Of a stretch of DNA of 32,455 nucleotides, positions 14,781 through 23,552 are shown piece after piece (positions within the stretch are counted from its first letter, which is position 1; every line of letters starts with the position of its first letter). The stretch covers positions 1-32,455 of the forward strand of contig JAEEQA010000021.1 in assembly GCA_016285085.1 (NCBI GenBank), in the 5' to 3' direction. The position numbers and the translations under genes are program-made. Under the pieces are notes generated by a model. That model was given only the letters and a program-made list of their open reading frames with translations. It had not been told where the DNA came from and ran no database searches. The stretch is from Bacteroidales bacterium. Its GTDB lineage: Bacteria; Bacteroidota; Bacteroidia; Bacteroidales; WCHB1-69.

Positions 14781-15788
14781 ATGGAAAATGCAAACGTTAA
14801 TGCAGAGAAACTCAAAGTGTTGAATGCCACTCTTGAGAAGTTGGAAAAGAATTTCGGCAAAGGCTCCATCATGCGCTTAGGCGACAACGCCGTCGATAAT
14901 ATTGAGGTCATCTCCACCGGCTCCATCGGCTTGGACAACGCCCTCGGTGTGGGCGGCTACCCGAAAGGCCGTATCATTGAAATTTATGGGCCCGAATCAT
15001 CCGGTAAGACCACGCTGGCCATCCACGCCATCGCCGAGGCACAGAAGCAGGGCGGCATCGCAGCCTTCATCGACGCAGAGCACGCCTTCGACCGCTTCTA
15101 CGCCGAAAAACTCGGTGTCAACACCGCAGATCTGCTTGTCTCACAGCCCGATAACGGAGAGCAGGCTTTGGAGATCGCCGATAACCTCATCCGTTCCGGC
15201 GCCATCGACATCATCGTCATTGACTCCGTGGCCGCCCTCACCCCGAAGAGCGAAATCGAAGGTGACATGGGCGACTCGAAGGTGGGACTCCAAGCCCGTC
15301 TGATGTCGCAGGCGATGCGCAAACTCACCGCCACCATCAGCAAGACCAACTGCTGCTGCATCTTCATCAACCAGCTGCGTGAGAAGATCGGCGTGATGTT
15401 CGGCAACCCCGAGACGACCACCGGCGGCAACGCCCTCAAGTTCTACGCCTCCGTCCGTATCGACATCCGCCGCCAGTCGCAAATCAAGGACGGCGACCTT
15501 GCCTCCGGCAACCATGTGAAAGTCAAGGTGGTGAAGAACAAGGTGGCCCCGCCGTTCCGCTCCACCGAATTCGACATCATGTTCGGCGAAGGCATCTCCA
15601 AGGTGGGTGAACTCGTGGACATCGGCGTGGAAAAAGGCATCATCAAGAAGTCCGGGGCCTGGTTCTCCTACAACGACACCAAGATCGGGCAGGGCCGCGA
15701 CAATGTGAAACAGATGCTCGCCGACAACCCCGAACTGACCGAAGAAATCGAAGCAAAAATCCGTGAAAGTCTTAAAAACCAAGAATAG
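14781..15788 (+). CDS. recA: Recombinase A
   Basis: 335 residues from ATG 14781 ([20 protein letters not shown]); a TTG nine bases upstream is rejected because homology and the A-rich leader favour the ATG. RecA is the DNA-dependent ATPase that forms filaments on single-stranded DNA for homologous recombination and SOS induction. Visible family features are [10 protein letters not shown] near residue 30, Walker A GPESSGKT at 70-77, the segment [16 protein letters not shown], the Walker B strand [14 protein letters not shown], the L2 region [27 protein letters not shown], and the C-terminal domain ([25 protein letters not shown]). Length is normal and no intein is present. A lipoprotein gene starts 6 bases after the stop, so the two are probably co-transcribed. 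Confidence 0.98.
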   Translation: MENANVNAEKLKVLNATLEKLEKNFGKGSIMRLGDNAVDNIEVISTGSIGLDNALGVGGYPKGRIIEIYGPESSGKTTLAIHAIAEAQKQGGIAAFIDAEHAFDRFYAEKLGVNTADLLVSQPDNGEQALEIADNLIRSGAIDIIVIDSVAALTPKSEIEGDMGDSKVGLQARLMSQAMRKLTATISKTNCCCIFINQLREKIGVMFGNPETTTGGNALKFYASVRIDIRRQSQIKDGDLASGNHVKVKVVKNKVAPPFRSTEFDIMFGEGISKVGELVDIGVEKGIIKKSGAWFSYNDTKIGQGRDNVKQMLADNPELTEEIEAKIRESLKNQE

Positions 15789-15794
15789 CATATT

Positions 15795-16802
15795 TTGAAA
15801 AAATTAGTCATCCTCATGGCAGCGGCACTCATCTGCTGCTGCCTTTCCTGTAAGAAAAAGGTCACCGACCCCGCTTCCCTCAGCGGCGACCTCGCCAAGC
15901 TGACCGAAGCCATCGCCGCCGACAGCACCAATGCCGAGCTGTACTACCTTCGGGCGCAGTACTATTACGACAACAAGCTCATCGAAAATGCCGAGAAGGA
16001 CATCCTCCGCTGTGTCGCCCTCGATGACACGCAGGCCAAATACTATGTGCTGATGTCGGATGTCTATTTCGCCAAGAAAGAAACCGACCTGACGGAGGAG
16101 AACCTCCAAAAGGCCATCCAACTGGACGGAGATTTGAACGATGCCCGACTCAAATTGGCTGAGCTGTACTATTACGAACGGATGTACGATGAATGTATGA
16201 AGACCATTGACGAGGCCTCACAGAAGAACCCGCACAACCCGACTGCATACCTCATCAAGGCATTCTGCTACAAAGATTTACAGGACACTGCCAACTATCT
16301 TAGAATGCTTTATCTGGTCAAGGACCAGAATCCGAAGGAGCTCAAGGCGCACTTGGAACTCGGCTATTTTTACCAGCAGAAGAAGAGCCCCGAGGCCATC
16401 GCCCACTACCAGAACGCCCTGATCATCGACCCCAACAACGAGGAAATAAACTACAACCTGGCCCTGCTATACAGCGAGCTCGGTGACATCGAGAAGGCCA
16501 AGGAGCAATACAACATCCTTTTGTCGGTTGCAAAAGAGGGAGACTATGCGAAAAACGCATTGTACAACCTCGGTTATATCAGTGCCAATATTGACGGCGA
16601 CTACGACCAGGCCATCTCTTTCTATACCAAAGCCATAGAAATGGACAACCTTTTCACCGAAGCCTATTACGGGCGTGGCGAAGCCTACGAGCAAACGGGA
16701 GACTATGCCGCCGCACGCAGCGATTACGAACGGTGCCTGAAGATCACCACCAACTACGAGCCCGCCATCGCCGGACTCAATGCACTGGATAAAAAACAGT
16801 AA
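15795..16802 (+). CDS. TPR-repeat lipoprotein
   Basis: 335 residues from TTG at 15795, chosen because it yields a lipoprotein signal, MKKLVILMAAALICCCLSC, with the lipid-modified cysteine at about Cys19 followed by KKK. The rest is a helical solenoid of tetratricopeptide repeats from about residue 35 to the end. Clear units are AELYYLRAQYYYDNKLIENAEKD, PEAIAHYQNALIIDPNN, INYNLALLYSELGDIEKAKEQ and TEAYYGRGEAYEQTGDYAAA. TPR lipoproteins act as scaffolds in the periplasm or at the membrane; the partner is unknown. The gene is 6 bases from recA, a link that may be only transcriptional. The next gene starts 12 bases downstream but differs sharply in base composition. Confidence 0.88.
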   Translation: MKKLVILMAAALICCCLSCKKKVTDPASLSGDLAKLTEAIAADSTNAELYYLRAQYYYDNKLIENAEKDILRCVALDDTQAKYYVLMSDVYFAKKETDLTEENLQKAIQLDGDLNDARLKLAELYYYERMYDECMKTIDEASQKNPHNPTAYLIKAFCYKDLQDTANYLRMLYLVKDQNPKELKAHLELGYFYQQKKSPEAIAHYQNALIIDPNNEEINYNLALLYSELGDIEKAKEQYNILLSVAKEGDYAKNALYNLGYISANIDGDYDQAISFYTKAIEMDNLFTEAYYGRGEAYEQTGDYAAARSDYERCLKITTNYEPAIAGLNALDKKQ

Positions 16803-16814
16803 GTCACTAATGCC

Positions 16815-17174
16815 ATGTGTAAAAGAAAGAATGTCGTATTTGAAATCACGCAGTTATATAATAATGACAACGTGAGCATCTCTTCAAAAGAGAAGAAGGA
16901 AATCAGTACAAGTCTTAACACACTTGCTGATATGGCAAAGGAAGATCATGTAAAAGGTTTATATCGGCTGAAGGAAATGGTTATTCCAAACATTCCAAGA
17001 AGAGAAAGCACCCTTTATGCTTATAAAGTAACCGATTCTTATCGTGTTATATTAAGTTATGATGACGATATGGTTTATGACAGAAAAATCATATCCCTCT
17101 ATCGAATTGTACCCCGCAAAGAGACCATCCCCGCATTCAATTCTGTAGCTACAATGATTTATGGAGAGAGTTAG
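16815..17174 (+). CDS. Small RelE-superfamily-like protein, first of an overlapping pair
   Basis: 119 residues beginning MCKRKNVVFEITQLY. The N-terminal half is helical and charged (SSKEKKEISTSLNTLADMAKED). The C-terminal half runs TLYAYKVTDSYRVILSYDDD…KIISLYRIVPRKE, a strand-strand-strand pattern with basic residues like the core sheet of RelE/ParE-type toxins. This is pattern recognition only; the catalytic set of a known subfamily cannot be assigned. The gene overlaps the next by 14 bases and both are far AT-richer than the TPR gene before and sbcD after, suggesting a unit acquired by transfer. Fold-level confidence is low; confidence that this is a gene is high. Confidence 0.75.
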   Translation: MCKRKNVVFEITQLYNNDNVSISSKEKKEISTSLNTLADMAKEDHVKGLYRLKEMVIPNIPRRESTLYAYKVTDSYRVILSYDDDMVYDRKIISLYRIVPRKETIPAFNSVATMIYGES

Positions 17175-17502
17175 CATAAAGCCACTAAAGGATGAATATG
17201 GAATCATCAAATCTGCAAAAGAGATACTTCCTAAAGAATTATGGAACGATTTTATTGAAAGTATTGCAGAATTAGAAGACAACAACAACCACATTACCGC
17301 TACATATCCCAAAACGCGACTGCATAAAGTCGCTGGATCAAAAAAATCAATTTACAGGGCAGACATCAAACAAACTTCTGGATGGCGGATGCACATTCAA
17401 TTCAGTGCAGATAAGTTCATAAAATTGTGTGATTTGATACCACAGAGAGATCACAATAGAACACTGGCTGTTATCCAACAAAAAATTGACAGATACGAGT
17501 AA
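17161..17502 (+). CDS. Small RelE-superfamily-like protein, second of an overlapping pair
   Basis: 113 residues starting with ATG 17161, inside the preceding gene, so the two are likely translationally coupled. An N-terminal helical part (SAKEILPKELWNDFIESIAEL) leads to TRLHKVAGSKKSIYRADIKQTSGWRMHIQFSAD. The latter resembles the K-L-x-G…YR…WR-I strand order of RelE-like mRNA interferases. It ends in IPQRDHNRTLAVIQQKIDRYE, with His and Arg near the C-terminus as often seen in such toxins. No DNA-binding antitoxin of the usual kind is adjacent. One of the pair might neutralise the other, or both may be toxin derivatives. sbcD starts 11 bases later. Confidence 0.75.
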   Translation: MERVSIKPLKDEYGIIKSAKEILPKELWNDFIESIAELEDNNNHITATYPKTRLHKVAGSKKSIYRADIKQTSGWRMHIQFSADKFIKLCDLIPQRDHNRTLAVIQQKIDRYE

Positions 17503-17512
17503 ATTATTCCGA

Positions 17513-18745
17513 ATGAAGCTCCTCCACACCGCCGACCTTCACATCGGCCAGATTTTGTACCAAAATTACAGCCGTACTGACGAGCACGAGCACTTTTTCA
17601 AACAGCTGTCGAGATGGTGCCAAGACTACCAGCCCGACGCGCTCGTCGTGAGCGGTGATGTCTTCGACATCCAGCAGCCCGGCGCCGCCGTCAAGGAGTT
17701 TTTCAACCGGACTTTCGTCACCATCCGCAACAGCTGTCCCAATATGCACATTGTGGTGACGGCGGGCAACCACGACTCAGCCTCCCGCCTCCAAGCCGAC
17801 GCCGAAATCTGGAAGTGCATCAACGTCCACATCATCGGAATTGCGCCGACCATGGACATCACCGCGGCAGATGACGGCTGGCAGGAACGGTTCATTGTCC
17901 GGATCCCGTCGGGATACATTGTCGCCTTTCCCTTTATGACCGGCAACCGCCGTGAAATGATGCAGTCGGTACTGGACTATGTGGCCGCCGAAAATACCGG
18001 CAACCAACCCGTGGTGACGATGGGGCACCTCGCGCTCCGCAGTGCCGACACAACGGGGCACAGTTCTGAAATCGGGCGACTTGCGACACAGAGCGTCGAA
18101 GAGATGGGCAGCGGCTTCGACTACCTCGCGTTAGGGCACATTCACCGTCCCCAGACACTTGGCTATCCCATCGATGACGAATACGTTGAAGAGAGCACCT
18201 ATCCATCGGGGACAGCCCGTTACGCCGGCAGCGCCCTGCACGTCAGTTGCGACGAGAAGTACCCCCACACCGTCAGTTTGGTGGAACTCCCGGAACATGG
18301 CGCCGACATCACGGTCAAGAGACTGCGTATCAATGAGCTGCGCCATTTCCACGAACTGCCGGAGGACGGGCATCCTGCCGAATCGGCCGAGGAGGCACTG
18401 ACTGTCCTACAGAGGTTTGCAGAAGAGCGGAAAAGCGGCTACTTCCGCCTGCGAATCCTGTATAGCACCAACCTTCCTGCCGACTTTGACCAGCAAGTCT
18501 ATCGAATCCTTGAACCCTACGGAGACGAAGTACGGTACAACCCGAAGACCATCTGGGTCGGAGAGCCGGCGGAAACCGAAGTTGAAAAGCCCGTCTTCGA
18601 AGTGGCTGAACTGCAAGCCATGGATGACCCGATGCTATTCATCGAGAGGACAGCGGAACAATACAGCGGGCTCTCCATGGAAGAGCTGCGCGAAGTCTTC
18701 AAAGAGGTAACGGACGAAGTCCGCCGAATGGAGGAAGAGAAATAA
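17513..18745 (+). CDS. sbcD: SbcCD nuclease, subunit D (Mre11-type)
   Basis: 410 residues from ATG 17513 (MKLLHTADLHIGQ); an upstream in-frame TTG at 17486 overlaps the previous gene and is rejected. SbcD is the metallophosphoesterase nuclease of the SbcCD (Mre11-Rad50) complex, which cleaves hairpins and blocked DNA ends. The phosphoesterase motifs are present: DLHIG (Asp8, His10), SGDVFD (Asp49), AGNHDS (Asn86-His87), MGHLA and ALGHIHRPQ. The C-terminal third (LRILYSTNLPADFDQ…YSGLSMEELREVF) is the capping and SbcC-binding region. sbcC begins 8 bases downstream, so the two form an operon. The two small AT-rich genes upstream lie on the same strand and may share its transcript. Confidence 0.95.
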   Translation: MKLLHTADLHIGQILYQNYSRTDEHEHFFKQLSRWCQDYQPDALVVSGDVFDIQQPGAAVKEFFNRTFVTIRNSCPNMHIVVTAGNHDSASRLQADAEIWKCINVHIIGIAPTMDITAADDGWQERFIVRIPSGYIVAFPFMTGNRREMMQSVLDYVAAENTGNQPVVTMGHLALRSADTTGHSSEIGRLATQSVEEMGSGFDYLALGHIHRPQTLGYPIDDEYVEESTYPSGTARYAGSALHVSCDEKYPHTVSLVELPEHGADITVKRLRINELRHFHELPEDGHPAESAEEALTVLQRFAEERKSGYFRLRILYSTNLPADFDQQVYRILEPYGDEVRYNPKTIWVGEPAETEVEKPVFEVAELQAMDDPMLFIERTAEQYSGLSMEELREVFKEVTDEVRRMEEEK

Positions 18746-18753
18746 ACAAAGCC

Positions 18754-21700
18754 ATGAGAATAAAAGAGTTACATATACGCAACATCGCCTCCATCGAAAA
18801 GGCGGACATTGACTTCGAGCACGGACTGAACGATGCGGCGACAGGGCAATCCGCCCCCATCTTCCTGATTTCGGGCGACACCGGATCGGGGAAATCCGTC
18901 TTGCTGGACGGCATTGCGATGGCGCTGTTCAAGACCACCCCGCGCATCGAGAACGTCTCAGCCAAAAAGAACAACGAGTTCAGAAACAGCAGCGGCGAAA
19001 CCATTTCCATTTTCAGTCTGGAACAGTACACCCGCCTCGGCATCTCCGACAAGGACGAATGTTACAGCGAACTGCGTTTTGAGGGCAACGACGGCCGCGA
19101 CTACACGGCACGGCTCACCCTCGGAATGGCACGGAAAAGACAAAAAGAAACCGATGAACAAAATGTCGTCCGGCACAAAGTTCCTGTATGGACAGTCCGA
19201 TGCGGCGACAATGAATGGACAAAAGACAAAGACATCCGTGAACTGCTTGAATCCGCCATCGGACTGACATTCCATCAGTTTAACCGGATGGCCATGCTCG
19301 CGCAAGGGCAGTTCGCCAACTTTCTGTGCGGCAGCAAGGACGAGCGCACCGCCATCCTTGAACAACTTACCGACACCGAGCATTTCTCGCGTTACGGAGA
19401 AGCCATCCACCGCCTTTTCACCCGTGCAAAAAACGAAAAAAACGCAGCGGAAACCGTCGTCGAAGAGATGACAAAAAACATCGGCGAAATCGATGAGACC
19501 GTTCTAAACCAACAAATTGAGGAATTAGATACAACGTATCGCGCACTCAAAAAACAATTTGATGAAACCGATGCCCTCTTCCAAAATGTACTGCAATTGG
19601 AAACGGCAAAAAAGGAAAAACTTGCCGCAGAAGAGAAACTGAACTTGCTAAAAGAATACCAAAAGTCGGAAGAGCATCTTCAAAAACAGGAGTTCGTATC
19701 CTTTTGGGACACCACAGAAAACATTCGGAGAGAATATCACAACCTTCTGATTGAACGAAAGAGGAAAGAAGAGCACGACAAACGTTCACAGCAGTACAAA
19801 GAGACATTCCAAACACTTTCAGCCGAACTCATTGAGCGTGTACGGCAAAACCAGCTAACCGCCGAAGGACTGGAGAAAGTGAAGAAATGGCTCGAGAGCA
19901 AGGCACATCTCGACGCGATTTTCACCGATGCCGGCACAATCTCCACAAAACTGGACATGCTGCTTAACACCCAACAACAAATCCGGGAGACCGAAAAAAC
20001 AATTGCCGACGAGAATGGACGGAAACCCTTGCTTCAGGAAGCACTGGACAAGGCAGTCTCGGAGGAAAAAGAGGCGAACGACTTCGTAGAATCCAAAGAG
20101 AAGGAAATCCAAAAGGTGCAACGGGAACGCGACGCGCTCAACCCAGCGCTGTTAAACCAAAACCTTGAGAAGATAGGACAACGGCTGAAAGACCTGCAGG
20201 ATTTACAGCACACCAACGATGATTATCAGAAATATCTATCTGATTTAAAAACAAATACAGAAAGTATTGCCACGGGAAACACATTGCTGGAGCAACTGAA
20301 ATCGGAAAACAGCCAAGCGCAAAAACAATACGAAGAGGCCAAACAAAAAGAGCGGGAGGCGGTCACCCGCTACTCCGTAATGTCAAGCAGCGTGGAGGAC
20401 ACCCTAACGGAACTCCGCAACCAACTCCACAACGCCGACCATTGCCCCCTTTGTGGACAAAGTCTTGAAAACCATACCTTTGAATCGGTTGACTTTCACC
20501 AGATGCTCTCGCCGCTGGACAAAGAGCGCAACCAAACCCAACAAGTTCGGGAGCAGTCGGAACGTCTTTTCAATTCAACACAAAAAAAATTCAGTGCACA
20601 GGAAGCCAAACTGAACGAGCTGCAACGACAGCAGTCCGAGCTCAACCAACATATCAGTGAGAAAGAGATCATCCTTCGGAACTCAGTCCCACCACTTTCC
20701 CTCACCTTCGACGAACAACTGACCGAACAGATCCTGAAACGCATACAGGAGACTCAAAAAGAACAAAACAAACTGAGGGAAAAGCAAAGGCAATCGGAGA
20801 AACTTCAAGCCGACATCAACCAGTTGCAAATAGAGAAGACGGCGTTGAACGAGAAGAAGGCACAAAAGACCCAGCGAGTGAACGACTGCCGCCTCGCCAT
20901 CAGCAACCACGAAATCAAACTCAACGGTTTGAAACAGCAGCTTCAAGATTTGCAACACACGAATGATGATTCGATGAAAGAAATGGACAGCGTCCTGTCC
21001 GTCTTCCGTCCCAAATGGAAAGAAAATATCGCATTATGCAACAAAGAGTTACAAGACGAAGCCCAGAGTTATCTAACCCGCAAAAAGCGCTATGACGAGG
21101 AGGTCCGGAAATTGCAGGAAGAAGAACAGATCTGCAACGAAACCCAGGACATCCAGACTGCGATCGCCAATCTATTCCCCGACTGGCAAAAAAAGGAGCT
21201 CACTACTGCGCCGATGCCCTACAGTATGGACTTCAAAAGCAGATGGCACGACTTGAAATCAAAGGCCGACATTTTGGGAAACGACATCGCAAACACGAAT
21301 CAAAATCTTGGACAAAGTGAAAAGGTTTTGAACGAATTTTACCATATAAAGGGAATTGAAGAAGCTGATTTTCAAAAAATTATTGAGAAGGGAAATAGGG
21401 TGGAATCTCTCCGCAACGACTTGAAGAATTTGGAAACGGATATCGCCACACAGCAGAACTTCGCCACTCTCAATCTACAGAAAATCAACAAGATACTTAC
21501 TGAATTAAATCTTCCCGAAGAGGAAATCCCCAAAATTGAAGATTTGTCGGTTCAAAAAAAAGAAACCGAACAAGCCAAGGAAGAGACCTTGACCCTGTTG
21601 AACAACGCCACAAGCCGTCTTCAGGAACTTTCGAAGCAGCGTGAAAAGTGCAAGGAATTGGAGAACAAGCGAATACAGGCGACAGCGAACTACAACCGCT

Positions 21701-22203
21701 GGTTTCTCCTTGACAAGTACTTCGGTGGCAATCGTTTCCGCACGCTCGTACAGACCCACATTCTGAAGCCGCTACTGAACAACGCCAACATTTACCTGTC
21801 GAAAATCACTGACCGTTACACACTTACATGCAGCGAGGACAACGAGCAGCTATCCATTCTTGTGCAGGACCGGTACAACAAAAACGAGATGAGAAGTGCC
21901 ACGGTACTGTCGGGCGGTGAACGTTTTATGGTTTCACTGGCCCTCTCGCTGGCCCTCTCCTCCCTCAACCGTCCCGACTTGAACATCAACATCCTGTTCA
22001 TTGACGAAGGATTCGGTACATTGGACGAAAAGAGCCTTGACAGTGTCATGCAAACTCTTGAAACGCTGCAAGATATAGCGGGACAACAGAAACGGCGCGT
22101 GGGTATCATCTCGCACCGCGAGGAGTTGATTGAACGCATCCCCACCCAGATACAGGTGAAGAAAAAAGGCGAAGGCAGAAGTCTTGTAACAATAAAGAAT
22201 TGA
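18754..22203 (+). CDS. sbcC: SbcCD nuclease, subunit C (Rad50-type ATPase)
   Basis: 1149 residues, a usual length for SbcC, the SMC-like ATPase that controls the SbcD nuclease and tethers DNA ends. The N-terminal half-site starts MRIKELHIRNIASIEKADID and contains Walker A SGDTGSGKSVLLD. QFNRMAMLAQGQFANFL is the Q-loop region. Two long coiled coils (about residues 220-540 and 580-980, rich in Glu, Lys and Gln) flank the zinc hook HCPLCGQ with Cys564 and Cys567. The C-terminal half-site has signature VLSGGERFMVSLALS and Walker B INILFIDEGFGTLDEKS. The gene follows sbcD by 8 bases. Its TGA at 22201-22203 is only 3 bases from the stop of the convergent efflux-channel gene, with no terminator between. 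Confidence 0.96.
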   Translation: MRIKELHIRNIASIEKADIDFEHGLNDAATGQSAPIFLISGDTGSGKSVLLDGIAMALFKTTPRIENVSAKKNNEFRNSSGETISIFSLEQYTRLGISDKDECYSELRFEGNDGRDYTARLTLGMARKRQKETDEQNVVRHKVPVWTVRCGDNEWTKDKDIRELLESAIGLTFHQFNRMAMLAQGQFANFLCGSKDERTAILEQLTDTEHFSRYGEAIHRLFTRAKNEKNAAETVVEEMTKNIGEIDETVLNQQIEELDTTYRALKKQFDETDALFQNVLQLETAKKEKLAAEEKLNLLKEYQKSEEHLQKQEFVSFWDTTENIRREYHNLLIERKRKEEHDKRSQQYKETFQTLSAELIERVRQNQLTAEGLEKVKKWLESKAHLDAIFTDAGTISTKLDMLLNTQQQIRETEKTIADENGRKPLLQEALDKAVSEEKEANDFVESKEKEIQKVQRERDALNPALLNQNLEKIGQRLKDLQDLQHTNDDYQKYLSDLKTNTESIATGNTLLEQLKSENSQAQKQYEEAKQKEREAVTRYSVMSSSVEDTLTELRNQLHNADHCPLCGQSLENHTFESVDFHQMLSPLDKERNQTQQVREQSERLFNSTQKKFSAQEAKLNELQRQQSELNQHISEKEIILRNSVPPLSLTFDEQLTEQILKRIQETQKEQNKLREKQRQSEKLQADINQLQIEKTALNEKKAQKTQRVNDCRLAISNHEIKLNGLKQQLQDLQHTNDDSMKEMDSVLSVFRPKWKENIALCNKELQDEAQSYLTRKKRYDEEVRKLQEEEQICNETQDIQTAIANLFPDWQKKELTTAPMPYSMDFKSRWHDLKSKADILGNDIANTNQNLGQSEKVLNEFYHIKGIEEADFQKIIEKGNRVESLRNDLKNLETDIATQQNFATLNLQKINKILTELNLPEEEIPKIEDLSVQKKETEQAKEETLTLLNNATSRLQELSKQREKCKELENKRIQATANYNRWFLLDKYFGGNRFRTLVQTHILKPLLNNANIYLSKITDRYTLTCSEDNEQLSILVQDRYNKNEMRSATVLSGGERFMVSLALSLALSSLNRPDLNINILFIDEGFGTLDEKSLDSVMQTLETLQDIAGQQKRRVGIISHREELIERIPTQIQVKKKGEGRSLVTIKN

Positions 22204-22206
22204 TTT

Positions 22207-23550
22207 CTAACGTCCCGACCGCTTCAGGTAGAGACTCAGCTTCAACTGGTAATCGGAGTAGGCCTCCGTAAAGCTGTCGGCGCTCTGCTGGAGCATGGAT
22301 TGTGCTTTGAGCAGGTCGGAAAGGGTGGACGTGCCTGCCTCGTAGTAGTCGCTTTGCAGGCGCAGGTTCTCCTCCGCCAGCCGCACCGACTGATGGGCAA
22401 TCAGCAGCTGCTGGTAGGCTTCAAAAAGTTCATTCCACGTCTGTTCCGTCTGGACTTCAAGCAGTTGCATATTCTGGTCACGCTCGTTGCGGGCCATCTG
22501 CTCTTGGATGCGGCTCCGTTTGATGGCGTGTCCCCCGCCCCACCAGCCGGAAATCGGCACGGTGACTGTCCCGAACACCACGCCAAAATGGTTGGAGGAG
22601 GTGTTGTACTGGTCCACATCCATCCTATAGGCGGAATAGCCGGCGCCCACCGCCACCTGCGGAAGGTGCTTCCCGATTTCCATCTGTGTCTGCAACTCGG
22701 CGGCTTTCACCTGCATGTCAAGCAGCTGTGCCTCGGTGCGGAGTCCCGCCGCCGCGCCCGACTCCATGTAGTAAGTTTCGGGGCTGTCGGGCAGAAGGAG
22801 CGTGTCGTACTGGATTTCGAAGTCCCGTTCGGGGATGCGGGCGTACTGTCGCAGCATCATCTTGCACACACGGATGCCGTTCTCCACCTTCACTCTACCG
22901 CTCTCCAGCTCCTTGCGCTTCAGTTCCACTTGCAACTTGTCGTTGCGGTTGATCACACCGGCGGCAACGGCAGCGTCGGCATCCTCAGCGATGCGCGACA
23001 ACTGACGGTCCAACGCCTCCAGCATTTTCTGCTTTTCCTTCAGCATGACGATTTTCCAGAAGTACGTTTCCACCTGCGTATTCACTTCATCTTCCGACAT
23101 TTTCAGTTGCAACTTTGCGGCCTCGTAGCCCAACTTTGCCAGCTGGTTGCCCCGCACGATGCGAAGACCCGCGAACAGAGGCTGCACCGCCGTCACACCA
23201 CCCATAATGCCGCCATTGATCATCTGCATCGGAATGGAAGGCAGGTCGATGGAGATCATGATGGGCGAAAAAATCGGGATTTGCAGCTTCCCCAAGTCGT
23301 AATCCATGTCGATCATCGGGTTGGTGAGCCAGAAACCCGCGCCCATCGCCGACACTGACGGGAAGAACTTGGTGAAGACCTCCATTTTCTGCTGCCACGC
23401 CGCCTCCACCGCCAGCCGCTGGTTCTGCACCGTGAGGTTGTCACGAGACGCCATCGCCTTGCAACTGTCGAGGGTATAGACCGCCTGTGCGTGTCCCGAT
23501 AGAGCGACCAGCAAAAGGAGAACTGACAGAAGCAGGTGCTTTTTTCTCAT
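22207..23550 (-). CDS. TolC-family outer-membrane efflux channel
   Basis: 447 residues with a signal peptide at 1-22 (MRKKHLLLSVLLLLVALSGHAQ). The mature part is mainly long amphipathic helices in a duplicated OEP pattern, with YTLDSCKAMASRDNLTVQNQRLAVEAA at the first repeat and EQTWNELFEAYQQLLIAHQSVRLAEENLRLQSDYYEAGTSTLSDLLKAQSML at the second. YEAGTSTLSDLL matches the conserved YxxGxxxxxDLL-type motif of the family. TolC proteins are trimeric channels that join inner-membrane pumps to the outside. It is the last gene of a three-gene minus-strand operon, 2 bases after the pump gene. The substrate is not evident. Confidence 0.94.
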   Translation of the reverse strand: MRKKHLLLSVLLLLVALSGHAQAVYTLDSCKAMASRDNLTVQNQRLAVEAAWQQKMEVFTKFFPSVSAMGAGFWLTNPMIDMDYDLGKLQIPIFSPIMISIDLPSIPMQMINGGIMGGVTAVQPLFAGLRIVRGNQLAKLGYEAAKLQLKMSEDEVNTQVETYFWKIVMLKEKQKMLEALDRQLSRIAEDADAAVAAGVINRNDKLQVELKRKELESGRVKVENGIRVCKMMLRQYARIPERDFEIQYDTLLLPDSPETYYMESGAAAGLRTEAQLLDMQVKAAELQTQMEIGKHLPQVAVGAGYSAYRMDVDQYNTSSNHFGVVFGTVTVPISGWWGGGHAIKRSRIQEQMARNERDQNMQLLEVQTEQTWNELFEAYQQLLIAHQSVRLAEENLRLQSDYYEAGTSTLSDLLKAQSMLQQSADSFTEAYSDYQLKLSLYLKRSGR

Positions 23551-23552
23551 GA

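Noticed and set aside
17486-17512. Earlier TTG start for sbcD
   Set aside because: It lies inside the previous gene and adds residues before the conserved MKLLHTADLHIG start.
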